Assembly (NCBI RefSeq): GCF_003148665.1
Contig: NZ_QGGQ01000001.1
Coordinates: 451,762-515,761, forward strand
Direction of reading: 5' to 3'
Source: Maribacter polysiphoniae
GTDB lineage: Bacteria > Bacteroidota > Bacteroidia > Flavobacteriales > Flavobacteriaceae
Length of the DNA stretch: 64,000 nucleotides
Below are positions 1 through 7,460 of the stretch, piece by piece (within the stretch, counting starts at the first letter, position 1; each line of letters opens with the position of its first letter). A program made the position numbers and the translations under genes. The notes beneath the pieces are model-generated. The model was given only the letters and a program-made list of their open reading frames with translations. It was not told the DNA's origin and ran no database searches.

Positions 1-1194
1 TCTTGATTCAGAAAGACTTTGGTTCAATTTAGCACTACCAACACTATCAGTGTGACCTTCAACAGCAAACTTAGCAGTTGGGTACTCTTTCAAGATTTGG
101 ATAATGTCAACCATTACTGAAGTAGACTCAGCTTTGATAGAAGATTTACCAGTGTCGAACAAGATAGTTCTTGCATAGTCGTTCAATTGTTTTTGAACTT
201 CCTCAGTAACTTCAGGACAACCTTGGTTAGCAACAGTACCTGCTACTTCTGGACATTTATCATCTTTATCCAATACACCGTCGTTATCTTTGTCAGTCCA
301 AGGACAACCTTTGTTTTCAGCAGGACCAGCTTCGTTAGGACAAGCATCATCTTTGTCAGCTACACCGTCACCGTCAGCATCAGGACAACCAGCAAGAGCG
401 GCTACACCAGCTTCGTTAGGACAAGCATCATCTTTATCAGCTACACCGTCACCATCAGCATCAGGACAACCGTTCATTTCTTTAGAACCGGCAGCGTTAG
501 GACAAGCATCCTTGCTATCTTCGATACCATCACCGTCAGCATCAGGACAACCGTTGAAAGCTTCAAGACCAGCAACTTCTGGACAAGCATCATCTTTGTC
601 ATAAACACCATCACCGTCAGTATCAGTTCCACCAAATTTAACAGAGATACCTGCTAGGTGTTGCATATGAGGTGCAAGATAATCTTCGAAAGCATGTTTG
701 TATTGAGTCTGTAAAGTAAGACCAATGTTTTCTGTAAACCAGATATTAACACCAATTCCACCGTTAGCAGTACCAGCACCGATTTCGTCGATCCAAGTAT
801 ATCCACCACCGATTTCTACGAAAGGATCGATAACCGTGTTTTTCAAAATGTTATATTTAATCGTACCATCAATAGAGTAGTATGATAAATCATCAACATC
901 ATTATCACCCCATTTGTCGATTTTATTTAAAGAACCTCTAGCACCTACAGAGAAACCATCTCCTACAGATTTAGATACACCAACGTAAGAAATAGAAGGA
1001 AGAATGTTCCAATGGTCAGTCGCATTAAAGTATTCATTCCCGAAAGAACTGCCTGGGAAGTCACCAGTAGGATACACATCAACGGCATTCACCCCAAAAC
1101 TAATCTGCCAAGGGTTATTCTCGTCTTGCGCTTGTAAGTTGTTAACTCCTACAAAAAGTAGGGCAACAACCAATAATTTGCTAAGATGTTTCAT
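1..1194 (-). CDS. OmpA family outer membrane protein with TSP type-3 repeats (3' end cut by window edge)
   Basis: The reading frame is open from the ATG at 1194 to base 1 (398 codons), so the C-terminus lies outside the window. A signal peptide of about 22 residues ends near LQAQ. An N-terminal beta-barrel-like domain follows to about residue 180. Next come about five thrombospondin type-3-like calcium-binding repeats (DADGDG, then DxDACP, then GCP) encoded at about 190-640. The protein then enters an OmpA/MotB peptidoglycan-binding domain ending at the window edge in EGHTDSVGS and LNQSLSESR, the family's diagnostic motif. The expected role is a porin or structural protein that ties the outer membrane to peptidoglycan. 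The start is supported by a canonical promoter just upstream (1229-1259). The DNA repeats create meaningless open frames on the plus strand. Confidence 0.93.
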   Translation of the reverse strand, partial: MKHLSKLLVVALLFVGVNNLQAQDENNPWQISFGVNAVDVYPTGDFPGSSFGNEYFNATDHWNILPSISYVGVSKSVGDGFSVGARGSLNKIDKWGDNDVDDLSYYSIDGTIKYNILKNTVIDPFVEIGGGYTWIDEIGAGTANGGIGVNIWFTENIGLTLQTQYKHAFEDYLAPHMQHLAGISVKFGGTDTDGDGVYDKDDACPEVAGLEAFNGCPDADGDGIEDSKDACPNAAGSKEMNGCPDADGDGVADKDDACPNEAGVAALAGCPDADGDGVADKDDACPNEAGPAENKGCPWTDKDNDGVLDKDDKCPEVAGTVANQGCPEVTEEVQKQLNDYARTILFDTGKSSIKAESTSVMVDIIQILKEYPTAKFAVEGHTDSVGSAKLNQSLSESR

Positions 1195-1228
1195 GTTCAA
1201 AATTTTAAGTTTAAGTGTTTATTAGCTG

Positions 1229-1259
1229 CAAATGTAAGTTGTTAAATATTATTAACAAA
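1229..1259 (-). promoter_or_regulatory. Bacteroidetes-type promoter of the OmpA gene
   Basis: Read on the minus strand, TTTG at 1259-1256 is followed by exactly 19 bp and then TACATTTG at 1236-1229. This matches the Bacteroidetes housekeeping consensus (TTTG, about 19 bp, TAnnTTTG). It predicts a transcript starting near 1223 with a leader of about 28 nt before the ATG at 1194. Confidence 0.75.
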
Positions 1260-1307
1260 AATAAATTCCTATTTTTTTTAACGTTTTTAATAGATAAAAT
1301 AGCGCAT

Positions 1308-2501
1308 TTAAACGATATTTAGTTGTTGCCCTACCTTGATGAAAGCTTTTATGGCCTTATTTAAATGCTCAATTTCATGTGCGGCGGATAGTTGAACACG
1401 AATCCGTGCCTTGCCTTTAGGGACTACCGGATAATAAAATCCGATTACATAAATACCCTCTTCAAGAAGTAAGTCTGCCATTCGTTGTGATAATTTGGCA
1501 TCATATAACATTACCGGTACTATGGCGGAATCTCCATCTATAATGTCAAATCCTGCTTCTTTCATGCCTTTTTTAAAATATTCCGTGTTCGATTGTAGCT
1601 TGTCACGTAACGCGGTGTCATTGGCGAGCATTTCAAATACCTTTATAGAGGCCCCTACGATAGATGGCGCCAGGGAATTGGAAAATAGATAAGGTCTGGA
1701 TCGTTGTCTCAGGAGTTCAATGATTTCTTTTTTCCCTGTTGTATAACCACCCATTGCACCGCCGAGGGCTTTTCCCAAGGTACCTGTAATGATATCTACC
1801 CGGCCCATTACCCCTTTTTCCTCCAAGGTGCCCTTGCCATGCTTACCGATGAAACCAGCGGCATGGCATTCATCTACCATGACCAAAGCATCATATTTAT
1901 CGGCCAAGTCACAGATTTTATCCAAGGGGGCCAATAGTCCATCCATAGAGAACACCCCATCGGTAACAATGATCTTGAACCGAACCTTGTCTTTTTGGGT
2001 CTGTTTCAATTGGGCCTCCAAATCGGCCATATCACTATTGGCATAGCGATATCGTTTTGCTTTGCAAAGGCGAACACCATCTATTATTGATGCGTGGTTG
2101 AGCGAATCTGAGATGATTGCATCCTCAGGGCCCAGCAAGGGTTCAAAGACACCGCCATTGGCGTCGAAGGCAGCAGCATATAATATGGTGTCTTCGGTTT
2201 CATAAAATTCCGCTATTTTCCTTTCAAGTTTTTTATGGATATCCTGCGTACCACATATAAACCGAACCGATGACATTCCAAAACCGTGGGTGTCCATAGT
2301 GTCCTTGGCGGCTTGTATGACATCTGGGTGGGAGGAAAGTCCCAGATAGTTGTTGGCGCAGAAGTTGATTACCTCATCCCCGGTTGATAATGTAATTACG
2401 GCAGCTTGTGGTGATGTTATGATCCTTTCACTTTTGTAAAGTCCGTCATCCTTTATCGACGTCAATTCGTCAGTTAGATATTTTTTTATTTCTCCGTACA
2501 T
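1308..2501 (-). CDS. kbl: Glycine C-acetyltransferase (2-amino-3-ketobutyrate CoA ligase)
   Basis: This is a 397-aa PLP enzyme of the alpha-oxoamine synthase family. It interconverts 2-amino-3-oxobutyrate plus CoA with glycine plus acetyl-CoA in the second step of threonine breakdown. The length is the family's usual one. Visible motifs are the substrate-loop NNYLGLSSHP (about 50-59), NHAS with the cofactor-stacking His at about 136, VDECHAAG (Asp about 210, which contacts the PLP pyridine nitrogen), and GTLGKALGG with the Schiff-base Lys at 244. It starts 12 bp after the stop of the upstream helicase gene and so probably shares its transcript. Threonine dehydrogenase (tdh), the usual pathway partner, is not in the window. 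BioF is the closest alternative, but the sequence reads as Kbl throughout. Confidence 0.93.
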   Translation of the reverse strand: MYGEIKKYLTDELTSIKDDGLYKSERIITSPQAAVITLSTGDEVINFCANNYLGLSSHPDVIQAAKDTMDTHGFGMSSVRFICGTQDIHKKLERKIAEFYETEDTILYAAAFDANGGVFEPLLGPEDAIISDSLNHASIIDGVRLCKAKRYRYANSDMADLEAQLKQTQKDKVRFKIIVTDGVFSMDGLLAPLDKICDLADKYDALVMVDECHAAGFIGKHGKGTLEEKGVMGRVDIITGTLGKALGGAMGGYTTGKKEIIELLRQRSRPYLFSNSLAPSIVGASIKVFEMLANDTALRDKLQSNTEYFKKGMKEAGFDIIDGDSAIVPVMLYDAKLSQRMADLLLEEGIYVIGFYYPVVPKGKARIRVQLSAAHEIEHLNKAIKAFIKVGQQLNIV

Positions 2502-2513
2502 AGTGCGTTGGTT

Positions 2514-5500
2514 TTAAACATATTCTATAGTTACATCTTTATTGATATAGACGATTATCTTATTTGCAATGGTATAGCCCATGCGGTCCAAGACCTGGGC
2601 ATATGTGTTCAATTGATTTTTATAGGAGGTGTTGTGCTTTCCGGTTTTATAATCAATAATAGTGGCGCTTTTGTTTGAAATGACCAAGCGATCAGGACGA
2701 AGCATTTCGCCATTTTCAGTAATGATTTCCTGTTCATTCATTATAATATTTCCCTTTGAGAAAAACGGCATTAGGGCATCATGTGCAATAACGGACATTA
2801 TCTTCCTTTTTAAAGTGGGTGCCACTTCATCGGTAATCATTCCTTTATGTGTCAAATGCTCAAAAACGGCATCTACATCTTCCTGTACTTCGATCAATCC
2901 CAGGATATGATGTATGAGGTTTCCTTGCAGAATGGCCTCTTCCTGTACCGTATCCCAAAGCATTCCTGCATTTGTCATGATTTTGAAACTGGGATTCTCC
3001 TTATTGGTATACTGATAAGGAACGGATTTCTCCATTGTTTCGTTTTTTGAGGAAGGGGTATGGTTTTCCAGACTTCCAAAAGAATATATGGTTTCCGTGT
3101 CGTTCCAAAGTTGTTTGTTCTTTAGGTAATCTATAAAGACATCCGAATAATGGGTCTTTCTAGTCGATTGTATCGCCTTGGTATCTTTCAAGGAGATGAT
3201 GAACAACGCCCTTTCTGCCCTGGTCAACGCTACATATAGTATATTGAAGGCATCCAACTCGAGCATGTGCTGTTCTTCCTCGTAGGCTATTGCGGCATTT
3301 TCATTGTAATCAACGACTTCCTTTTTCTTGTTGATCAACACCTCCTTAAATCCGTTATATTGGTCTTCGTCAACGGCAAGCCATAATTTGGGATCTATTT
3401 CCTTATAGATATTAGAATTGGCATAGGGGAAGATAACGATGGGGAATTCGAGACCTTTCGATTTATGAATACTCATGATCTTGACGGCATTCAAATTGTT
3501 GGGCGCCGCAATACTGTGTTTGTCCTTTTTCTTATCCCAATAAGACAGGAAAGTGACAATTCCGGTACCCTCCTTCTGCTCTACCTCCAGAACAATATCC
3601 AATAAAAAAGTAAGATAGGCATCGGAACCTTTTATAAGGTCGAATTTTTTGATGGCGAGTTCCAACCCATCATAAACAGACATGTTCTTAAATTCCGAAA
3701 ACCTGAAATTGTATTCATCTTCCAGGAAACCCTCAAGATTATGCAGGTTGCCACTGATCAGTGAATGTTCGTCATTGCGTTCGCCTACCAGATAATACAG
3801 AATATTATAACTGGCTTCCATATCGTCTGCTTGGCTACTGAAATGTAAAAGATCGATTAAAAACCGCACCTTGCGGTCATTGGCGATCAATAAGGAATCT
3901 GGGGAAATAACCGGAATCTTATTTTCGGTCAAATAATCGGCCAAGATATACCCATGCTTGTTGTCCCGGACCAAGATCGAAATATCATTGAAAGAAAAAC
4001 CCTCTGCCCTAACTTTGTCAATAGTACGAAGTACTTCATCGCAATACAGTAAATCCAAGTCCTGTTCCTCCGCATCCTCAAGAAAGGTAATCTGTACGTA
4101 CCCTCCTTTTTTCGTGTTGGTTTTCTGTTGGTTTCCCTGTTCAAACAATTCCTTATAAAGTTGATTGTTGAGTAACGGACTGGTTACTGTGAAAAAGTCA
4201 TTGTTGAAATTTATAACCTCCTCATGACTTCGATAATTTGAAGGAAGATTATAGGTTTTTGGGGGTATGACAAACGGATTGGTATGCTCATTGACCAAAT
4301 TAAGGAATTGTTCCGCATTGCCACCCCGCCAACGATAGATGGCCTGTTTGGCATCACCGACCAAAAATAGGGAGCCCTTACCTCCTTGGTCATCTTCACT
4401 TTCCAGGGCATTACCCACTAGGGGGACTAGGTTGTTCCATTGTAATTCGGAAGTGTCCTGAAATTCATCGATGAGATAATGACGGTACTTTTCGCCCAAA
4501 CGTTCATAGATAAACGGGGCAGGTTGGTTCTTTATCTCGTTTGAGATTAAGGTATTGAATTCAGATATTGATAGTTGGCTCCTCTCTTCTTGAAGCGATT
4601 TCACTTCTTTTTGAATGGCATTCAATACCGTTAGGGGCACTAGATTCTGATGAATATTGTTCAAGAACAGTGCTTGGTTATAGGTTTCCTTGATTTTGGA
4701 GAAAATAACACTGAATCTTGGGTGTAGCCCATCTATGATCGACTTTATGTTTTCTGGGCAGGATTTTATGTACAGTGGTTCGGTTTCGAAATTCCGTTTC
4801 CATCCAGCACCAAAATCAAGATCAAAATCCCCATTTGCGATTTTTACCATGAACTTGGGAAAATAACCGGATTTGAAATTACCATGGACCAGCCCATTCT
4901 CTTGCATCATGGCCAAGGTTTCATCAGCACTCGCCACTAAGTCGCTTTTGAACTTTTTGATTCTTTTTTGAATGATTTTCCTAAGTGTGATAAAATCATT
5001 TATTTCTTTCGGTTTCAAAAGATCGAGGTGCCCAAAATTGGTCTCGTTAAAAAGAAGTTTTCCGATTTTATATAGATCAAAGGAAATATCCCAGCTTTTG
5101 TCCTCATCGATCTTGTCCAAGGCAAACTCCATCAATACCCGGGTCAAGGCTTCATCCTGTCCTACTTTTTCCAAAAGATTGTCGACCGCTTCAAACAGTA
5201 ATAGGTCAGTATCGAGGACAACCTCAAAATTCTGGGCGATCTTGAGGTCCCTGGCAAATGTCCTTATAAGCCTATGGTTGAATTTATCAATGGTCGATAT
5301 ATCGAAAAAACCATAGTTATGAAGAATGAGCTTCAGGGTAGTTTTGGCCTTTTGTCTCAGGGTTTCAAAATCAAGTCCCAATTCTTCGCGTAGGTCATTG
5401 AACATTACGGAAGCGGCGTCTTGGGATTGGGTTGTTGAAAATTCGAATAGGCTTTTTAGGATACGCTCCTTCATCTCGTTGACCGCCTTATTGGTAAAAG

Positions 5501-5627
5501 TAACGGCCAGGATTTGGCTGAACGAACGGTCCGAGGAAAGTACAATTTTGAGATATTCCTTGGTTAGGGTATGGGTTTTTCCCGAACCTGCCGATGCATT
5601 GTATATTTTAAAGGAATGTCCTAACAC
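2514..5627 (-). CDS. UvrD/RecB-type helicase-nuclease (AddA-like)
   Basis: The protein is 1037 aa. The Walker A motif ASAGSGKT is at residues 11-18. Motif II (DEFQDT, about 383), motif III/IV (GDAKQAIYRWRGG) and motif VI (YVALTRAERA, about 804) mark a superfamily 1A helicase. The C-terminal 150 residues carry a RecB-family nuclease domain with DRLVIS and the catalytic DYKTGK (about 991). This is the architecture of AddA or RecB, which unwind and resect double-strand breaks for recombination. The partner AddB/RecC-type subunit is not in the window. The start is GTG at 5627, giving MLGHSFKIYNASAG, because no in-frame ATG lies ahead of Walker A. The gene is divergent from sodA and upstream of kbl. 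Confidence 0.88.
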   Translation of the reverse strand: MLGHSFKIYNASAGSGKTHTLTKEYLKIVLSSDRSFSQILAVTFTNKAVNEMKERILKSLFEFSTTQSQDAASVMFNDLREELGLDFETLRQKAKTTLKLILHNYGFFDISTIDKFNHRLIRTFARDLKIAQNFEVVLDTDLLLFEAVDNLLEKVGQDEALTRVLMEFALDKIDEDKSWDISFDLYKIGKLLFNETNFGHLDLLKPKEINDFITLRKIIQKRIKKFKSDLVASADETLAMMQENGLVHGNFKSGYFPKFMVKIANGDFDLDFGAGWKRNFETEPLYIKSCPENIKSIIDGLHPRFSVIFSKIKETYNQALFLNNIHQNLVPLTVLNAIQKEVKSLQEERSQLSISEFNTLISNEIKNQPAPFIYERLGEKYRHYLIDEFQDTSELQWNNLVPLVGNALESEDDQGGKGSLFLVGDAKQAIYRWRGGNAEQFLNLVNEHTNPFVIPPKTYNLPSNYRSHEEVINFNNDFFTVTSPLLNNQLYKELFEQGNQQKTNTKKGGYVQITFLEDAEEQDLDLLYCDEVLRTIDKVRAEGFSFNDISILVRDNKHGYILADYLTENKIPVISPDSLLIANDRKVRFLIDLLHFSSQADDMEASYNILYYLVGERNDEHSLISGNLHNLEGFLEDEYNFRFSEFKNMSVYDGLELAIKKFDLIKGSDAYLTFLLDIVLEVEQKEGTGIVTFLSYWDKKKDKHSIAAPNNLNAVKIMSIHKSKGLEFPIVIFPYANSNIYKEIDPKLWLAVDEDQYNGFKEVLINKKKEVVDYNENAAIAYEEEQHMLELDAFNILYVALTRAERALFIISLKDTKAIQSTRKTHYSDVFIDYLKNKQLWNDTETIYSFGSLENHTPSSKNETMEKSVPYQYTNKENPSFKIMTNAGMLWDTVQEEAILQGNLIHHILGLIEVQEDVDAVFEHLTHKGMITDEVAPTLKRKIMSVIAHDALMPFFSKGNIIMNEQEIITENGEMLRPDRLVISNKSATIIDYKTGKHNTSYKNQLNTYAQVLDRMGYTIANKIIVYINKDVTIEYV

Positions 5628-5704
5628 GGATTTTTATTCTGCAAATTACATAATCTATAATTGTTCTTAACAATTTATTGGCTGAATTAGTCTGTTAAAA
5701 AATG

Positions 5705-5712
5705 TAAATTTG
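5705..5712 (+). promoter_or_regulatory. -7 promoter box of sodA
   Basis: TAAATTTG matches TAnnTTTG and lies 34 bp ahead of the sodA ATG. No good TTTG element sits 19 bp upstream, so the assignment rests on the -7 box alone. Confidence 0.5.
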
Positions 5713-5745
5713 ATCAACATATTTTCTAACTAAAAAACTATAATT

Positions 5746-6354
5746 ATGGCTTTTGAATTACCTAAATTACCTTATGCATACGATGCATTGGAACCACATA
5801 TTGATGCCAGGACAATGGAAATACACCATACAAAACATCACAATGGGTATACCAATAATCTAAATGCGGCGATCGCCGGAACCGATTTGGATAAGAAATC
5901 AATTGAAGACATTTTGACCAACTTGGATATGGGTAACGGTGCAGTACGTAACAACGGAGGTGGTTTTTATAACCATTCCTTGTTTTGGGAAGTAATGTCA
6001 CCAAATGGAGGTGGGGAACCTTCAGGTGAATTGGCCAGCGCCATTAATGATGCCTTTGGCTCTTTCGAAGCTTTCAAGGATAAATTCAGCAAAGCAGCAG
6101 GTACCCGCTTTGGTTCTGGATGGGCTTGGCTATGTGTACATAAAGGTGGAAAATTGGAGGTGTGTTCAACACCTAATCAAGACAATCCACTTATGCCAAA
6201 TACAGGATGCGAAGGTTTTCCTATTCTTGGTTTGGATGTTTGGGAGCATGCCTATTATTTAAATTATCAAAATAGAAGGCCTGATTATATAAACGCTTTT
6301 TTCAATGTAATCAATTGGGAAAAGGTTGCAGCGCTTTATGCTACCAATAAATAA
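5746..6354 (+). CDS. sodA: Superoxide dismutase, Mn/Fe family
   Basis: The protein is 202 aa, the normal length, and converts superoxide to hydrogen peroxide and oxygen in the cytoplasm. The four metal ligands are all visible: His27 (MEIHHTKHH), His77 (FYNHSLFW), Asp164 and His168 (LDVWEHAYY). The outer-sphere Gln lies in the late position (STPNQDNPL, Gln145) as in Mn-type enzymes, but metal choice cannot be settled from sequence. There is no signal peptide. It is monocistronic, with a -7 promoter box 34 bp upstream and a strong terminator 14 bp downstream, and it is convergent with the small-RNA array beyond. Confidence 0.95.
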   Translation: MAFELPKLPYAYDALEPHIDARTMEIHHTKHHNGYTNNLNAAIAGTDLDKKSIEDILTNLDMGNGAVRNNGGGFYNHSLFWEVMSPNGGGEPSGELASAINDAFGSFEAFKDKFSKAAGTRFGSGWAWLCVHKGGKLEVCSTPNQDNPLMPNTGCEGFPILGLDVWEHAYYLNYQNRRPDYINAFFNVINWEKVAALYATNK

Positions 6355-6367
6355 AAGACAATCTTGC

Positions 6368-6406
6368 AAAAAAGCCCTTTAAGTCCCTGACTTAAAGGGC
6401 TTTTTT
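6368..6406 (+). terminator. Rho-independent terminator of sodA
   Basis: A 12-13 bp stem (AAAGCCCTTTAAG pairing with CTTAAAGGGCTTT, 6-nt loop) is followed by a T run. It sits 14 bp after the sodA stop. The A-rich 5' flank means it could also stop minus-strand transcripts coming from the small-RNA array. Confidence 0.9.
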
Positions 6407-6419
6407 ATTGTCCAAAAAA

Positions 6420-6492
6420 TAGAAAAGGGCGGAGAAGCCTCCACCCTTTTCGTCCCAAATCTTACCATAAACTTAACCTACTTATGCTATGG
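6420..6492 (-). ncRNA. Small RNA candidate, array copy 1
   Basis: This is the most diverged array member. On the minus strand the 40-nt core starts at CCATAG (6492) and runs to 6453, with one or two changes from the other copies. A terminator hairpin with an AAAAGGG stem and GGAG/CTCC upper stem follows (6450-6423). The -7 box is TATTTTAG (6505-6498), 5 nt from the core as in every copy. I infer a transcript of about 70-75 nt starting near 6492. Its hairpin resembles that of copy 5 rather than copies 2-4. It has no complete ORF. I do not recognise a known RNA family. Confidence 0.6.
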
Positions 6493-6626
6493 CGAGACTA
6501 AAATACTGGGTTTGTGGGAAATAAAAAAGGAATTTTAGCAAATTTTAGGCTTCTTTCATTCTCCCTATGTGGGTTTTAATTTGTTTAAAGTAAGGTTAAA
6601 CCTGTTAATTGTTGGGCTTATGCAAA

Positions 6627-6698
6627 TAAAAAAGGTAGGGCAACGCCCTACCTTTTTTCCCCAAATCTTACCATGAACTTAACCTACTTATGCTATGG
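6627..6698 (-). ncRNA. Small RNA candidate, array copy 2
   Basis: The 40-nt core occupies 6698-6659 on the minus strand. A terminator hairpin with 8-bp GGTAGGGC/GCCCTACC stem (extended by A-T pairs) and 3-nt loop at 6658-6631 follows, then T-rich sequence. The -7 box TATGTTTG (6711-6704) ends 5 nt before the core. The predicted RNA is about 70 nt. The promoter region upstream of the box is shared with copies 3 and 4 for about 60 bp. Confidence 0.68.
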
Positions 6699-6822
6699 TC
6701 CCACAAACATAGGGTATAACGTAAGGGTATGGAAAGGTATTAGGTAAACTTCCTGTTATTGGGTTGAAATGCTTTGGGTTGTGTTTAATGAAAATAGGTT
6801 TGGAAGAAAGCGGTTGGTGTAA

Positions 6823-6895
6823 AAATAAAAAGGTAGGGCAACGCCCTACCTTTTTCCCCAAATCTTACCATGAACTTAACCTACTTATGCTATGG
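6823..6895 (-). ncRNA. Small RNA candidate, array copy 3
   Basis: The core lies at 6895-6856 and the terminator hairpin at 6855-6827 (same stem as copy 2). The -7 box TATGTTTG is at 6908-6901, with a TTCG resembling the upstream TTTG element exactly 19 bp further on (6931-6928). The core start is 197 bp from copy 2 and 200 bp from copy 4, and sequence identity with copy 4 continues about 60 bp upstream of the box. This is probably a recent tandem duplicate. Confidence 0.7.
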
Positions 6896-7022
6896 TCCTA
6901 CAAACATAGGGTATAACGTAAGGGTATCGAAAGGTATTAGACAAACTTCCTGATATTGGGTTGAAATGCTATTTTGGGATGTTTTATGGATGATCTGGTT
7001 TAGAGGGAGTGGAATAGTGTAA

Positions 7023-7095
7023 AAATAAAAAGGTAGGACATTGTCCTACCTTTTTCCCCAAATCTTACCATGAACTTAACCTACTTATGCTATGG
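7023..7095 (-). ncRNA. Small RNA candidate, array copy 4
   Basis: The core at 7095-7056 is identical to copies 2 and 3. The terminator hairpin (7055-7027) has the stem GGTAGGAC/GTCCTACC. Relative to copy 3 a G-C pair has become A-T on both sides, so pairing is preserved. The -7 box TATGTTTG is at 7108-7101. The predicted RNA is about 70 nt. Confidence 0.7.
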
Positions 7096-7280
7096 TCCTA
7101 CAAACATAGGGTATAACGTAAGGGTATCGAAAGGTATTAGACAAACTTCCTGATACTTGGTTAAAGTGTTCGATTAGATGGAAAAACTACTTGGCGTATG
7201 CAACCAACTTTAAGGATGCTCAGTGCTAGCGATATTTTTTTTGGATATAAATCGAAGGAAAGGAAGTTGGATTTAGTGCA

Positions 7281-7353
7281 ATAAAAAAGGTGGAGAAGTC
7301 TCCACCTTTTTTGCCCCAAATCTTACCATGAACTTAACCTACTTATGCTATGG
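7281..7353 (-). ncRNA. Small RNA candidate, array copy 5
   Basis: The core at 7353-7314 is identical to copies 2-4, but the flanks differ. The hairpin (7312-7283) has a GGTGGAGA/TCTCCACC stem. The -7 box is TACTTTAG (7366-7359), again 5 nt from the core. It is the copy nearest purF. It shares no upstream sequence with copies 2-4, so conservation of the core here reflects selection or an older duplication. Confidence 0.65.
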
Positions 7354-7413
7354 CAGGTCTAAAGTAGGTGGGTAGGTTTCGTTCTTGACTATAAAGACGA
7401 TAAAACCCTTAAA

Positions 7414-7454
7414 TTATCGATGAAATGCACATTTAATATGTATTTCATCGATAA
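7414..7454. repeat. Perfect 13-bp inverted repeat downstream of purF
   Basis: TTATCGATGAAAT (7414-7426) and its exact complement ATTTCATCGATAA (7442-7454) flank a 15-bp spacer that itself can pair (ACAT/ATGT). It begins 6 bp past the purF stop. No T run follows on either strand, so it may be a non-canonical terminator, an RNA-stabilising 3' hairpin or a protein-binding site. Confidence 0.6.
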
Positions 7455-7460
7455 AGTGTG

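Larger units (their letters stand above)
6423..7366 (-). repeat. Tandem array of five terminator-core-promoter units
   Basis: Five units lie in the gap between sodA and purF, with core spacings of about 206, 197, 200 and 258 bp. Copies 2-4 share about 145 bp (hairpin, core, -7 box and roughly 60 bp upstream), then diverge for about 55 bp. Outer copies 1 and 5 share with them only the core, the hairpin fold and the box position. The sequence between units holds no ORF or other feature I can support. Confidence 0.85.

Noticed and set aside
187-657. Plus-strand open frames over the OmpA repeats (also 290-604)
   Set aside because: They are the reverse reading of the repetitive Asp/Gly codons of the calcium-binding repeats in the OmpA gene.
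6453-7340. Small peptide starting at the ATG inside the RNA core (Met-Val-Arg-Phe-Gly)
   Set aside because: In each copy the frame runs into the terminator stem with no stop codon before the expected transcript end.
6423-7366. CRISPR-like or mobile (MITE) interpretation of the five-unit repeat
   Set aside because: The units are about 200 bp apart, with terminators and promoter boxes, no short uniform spacers, no cas genes, and no terminal inverted repeats or target duplications.
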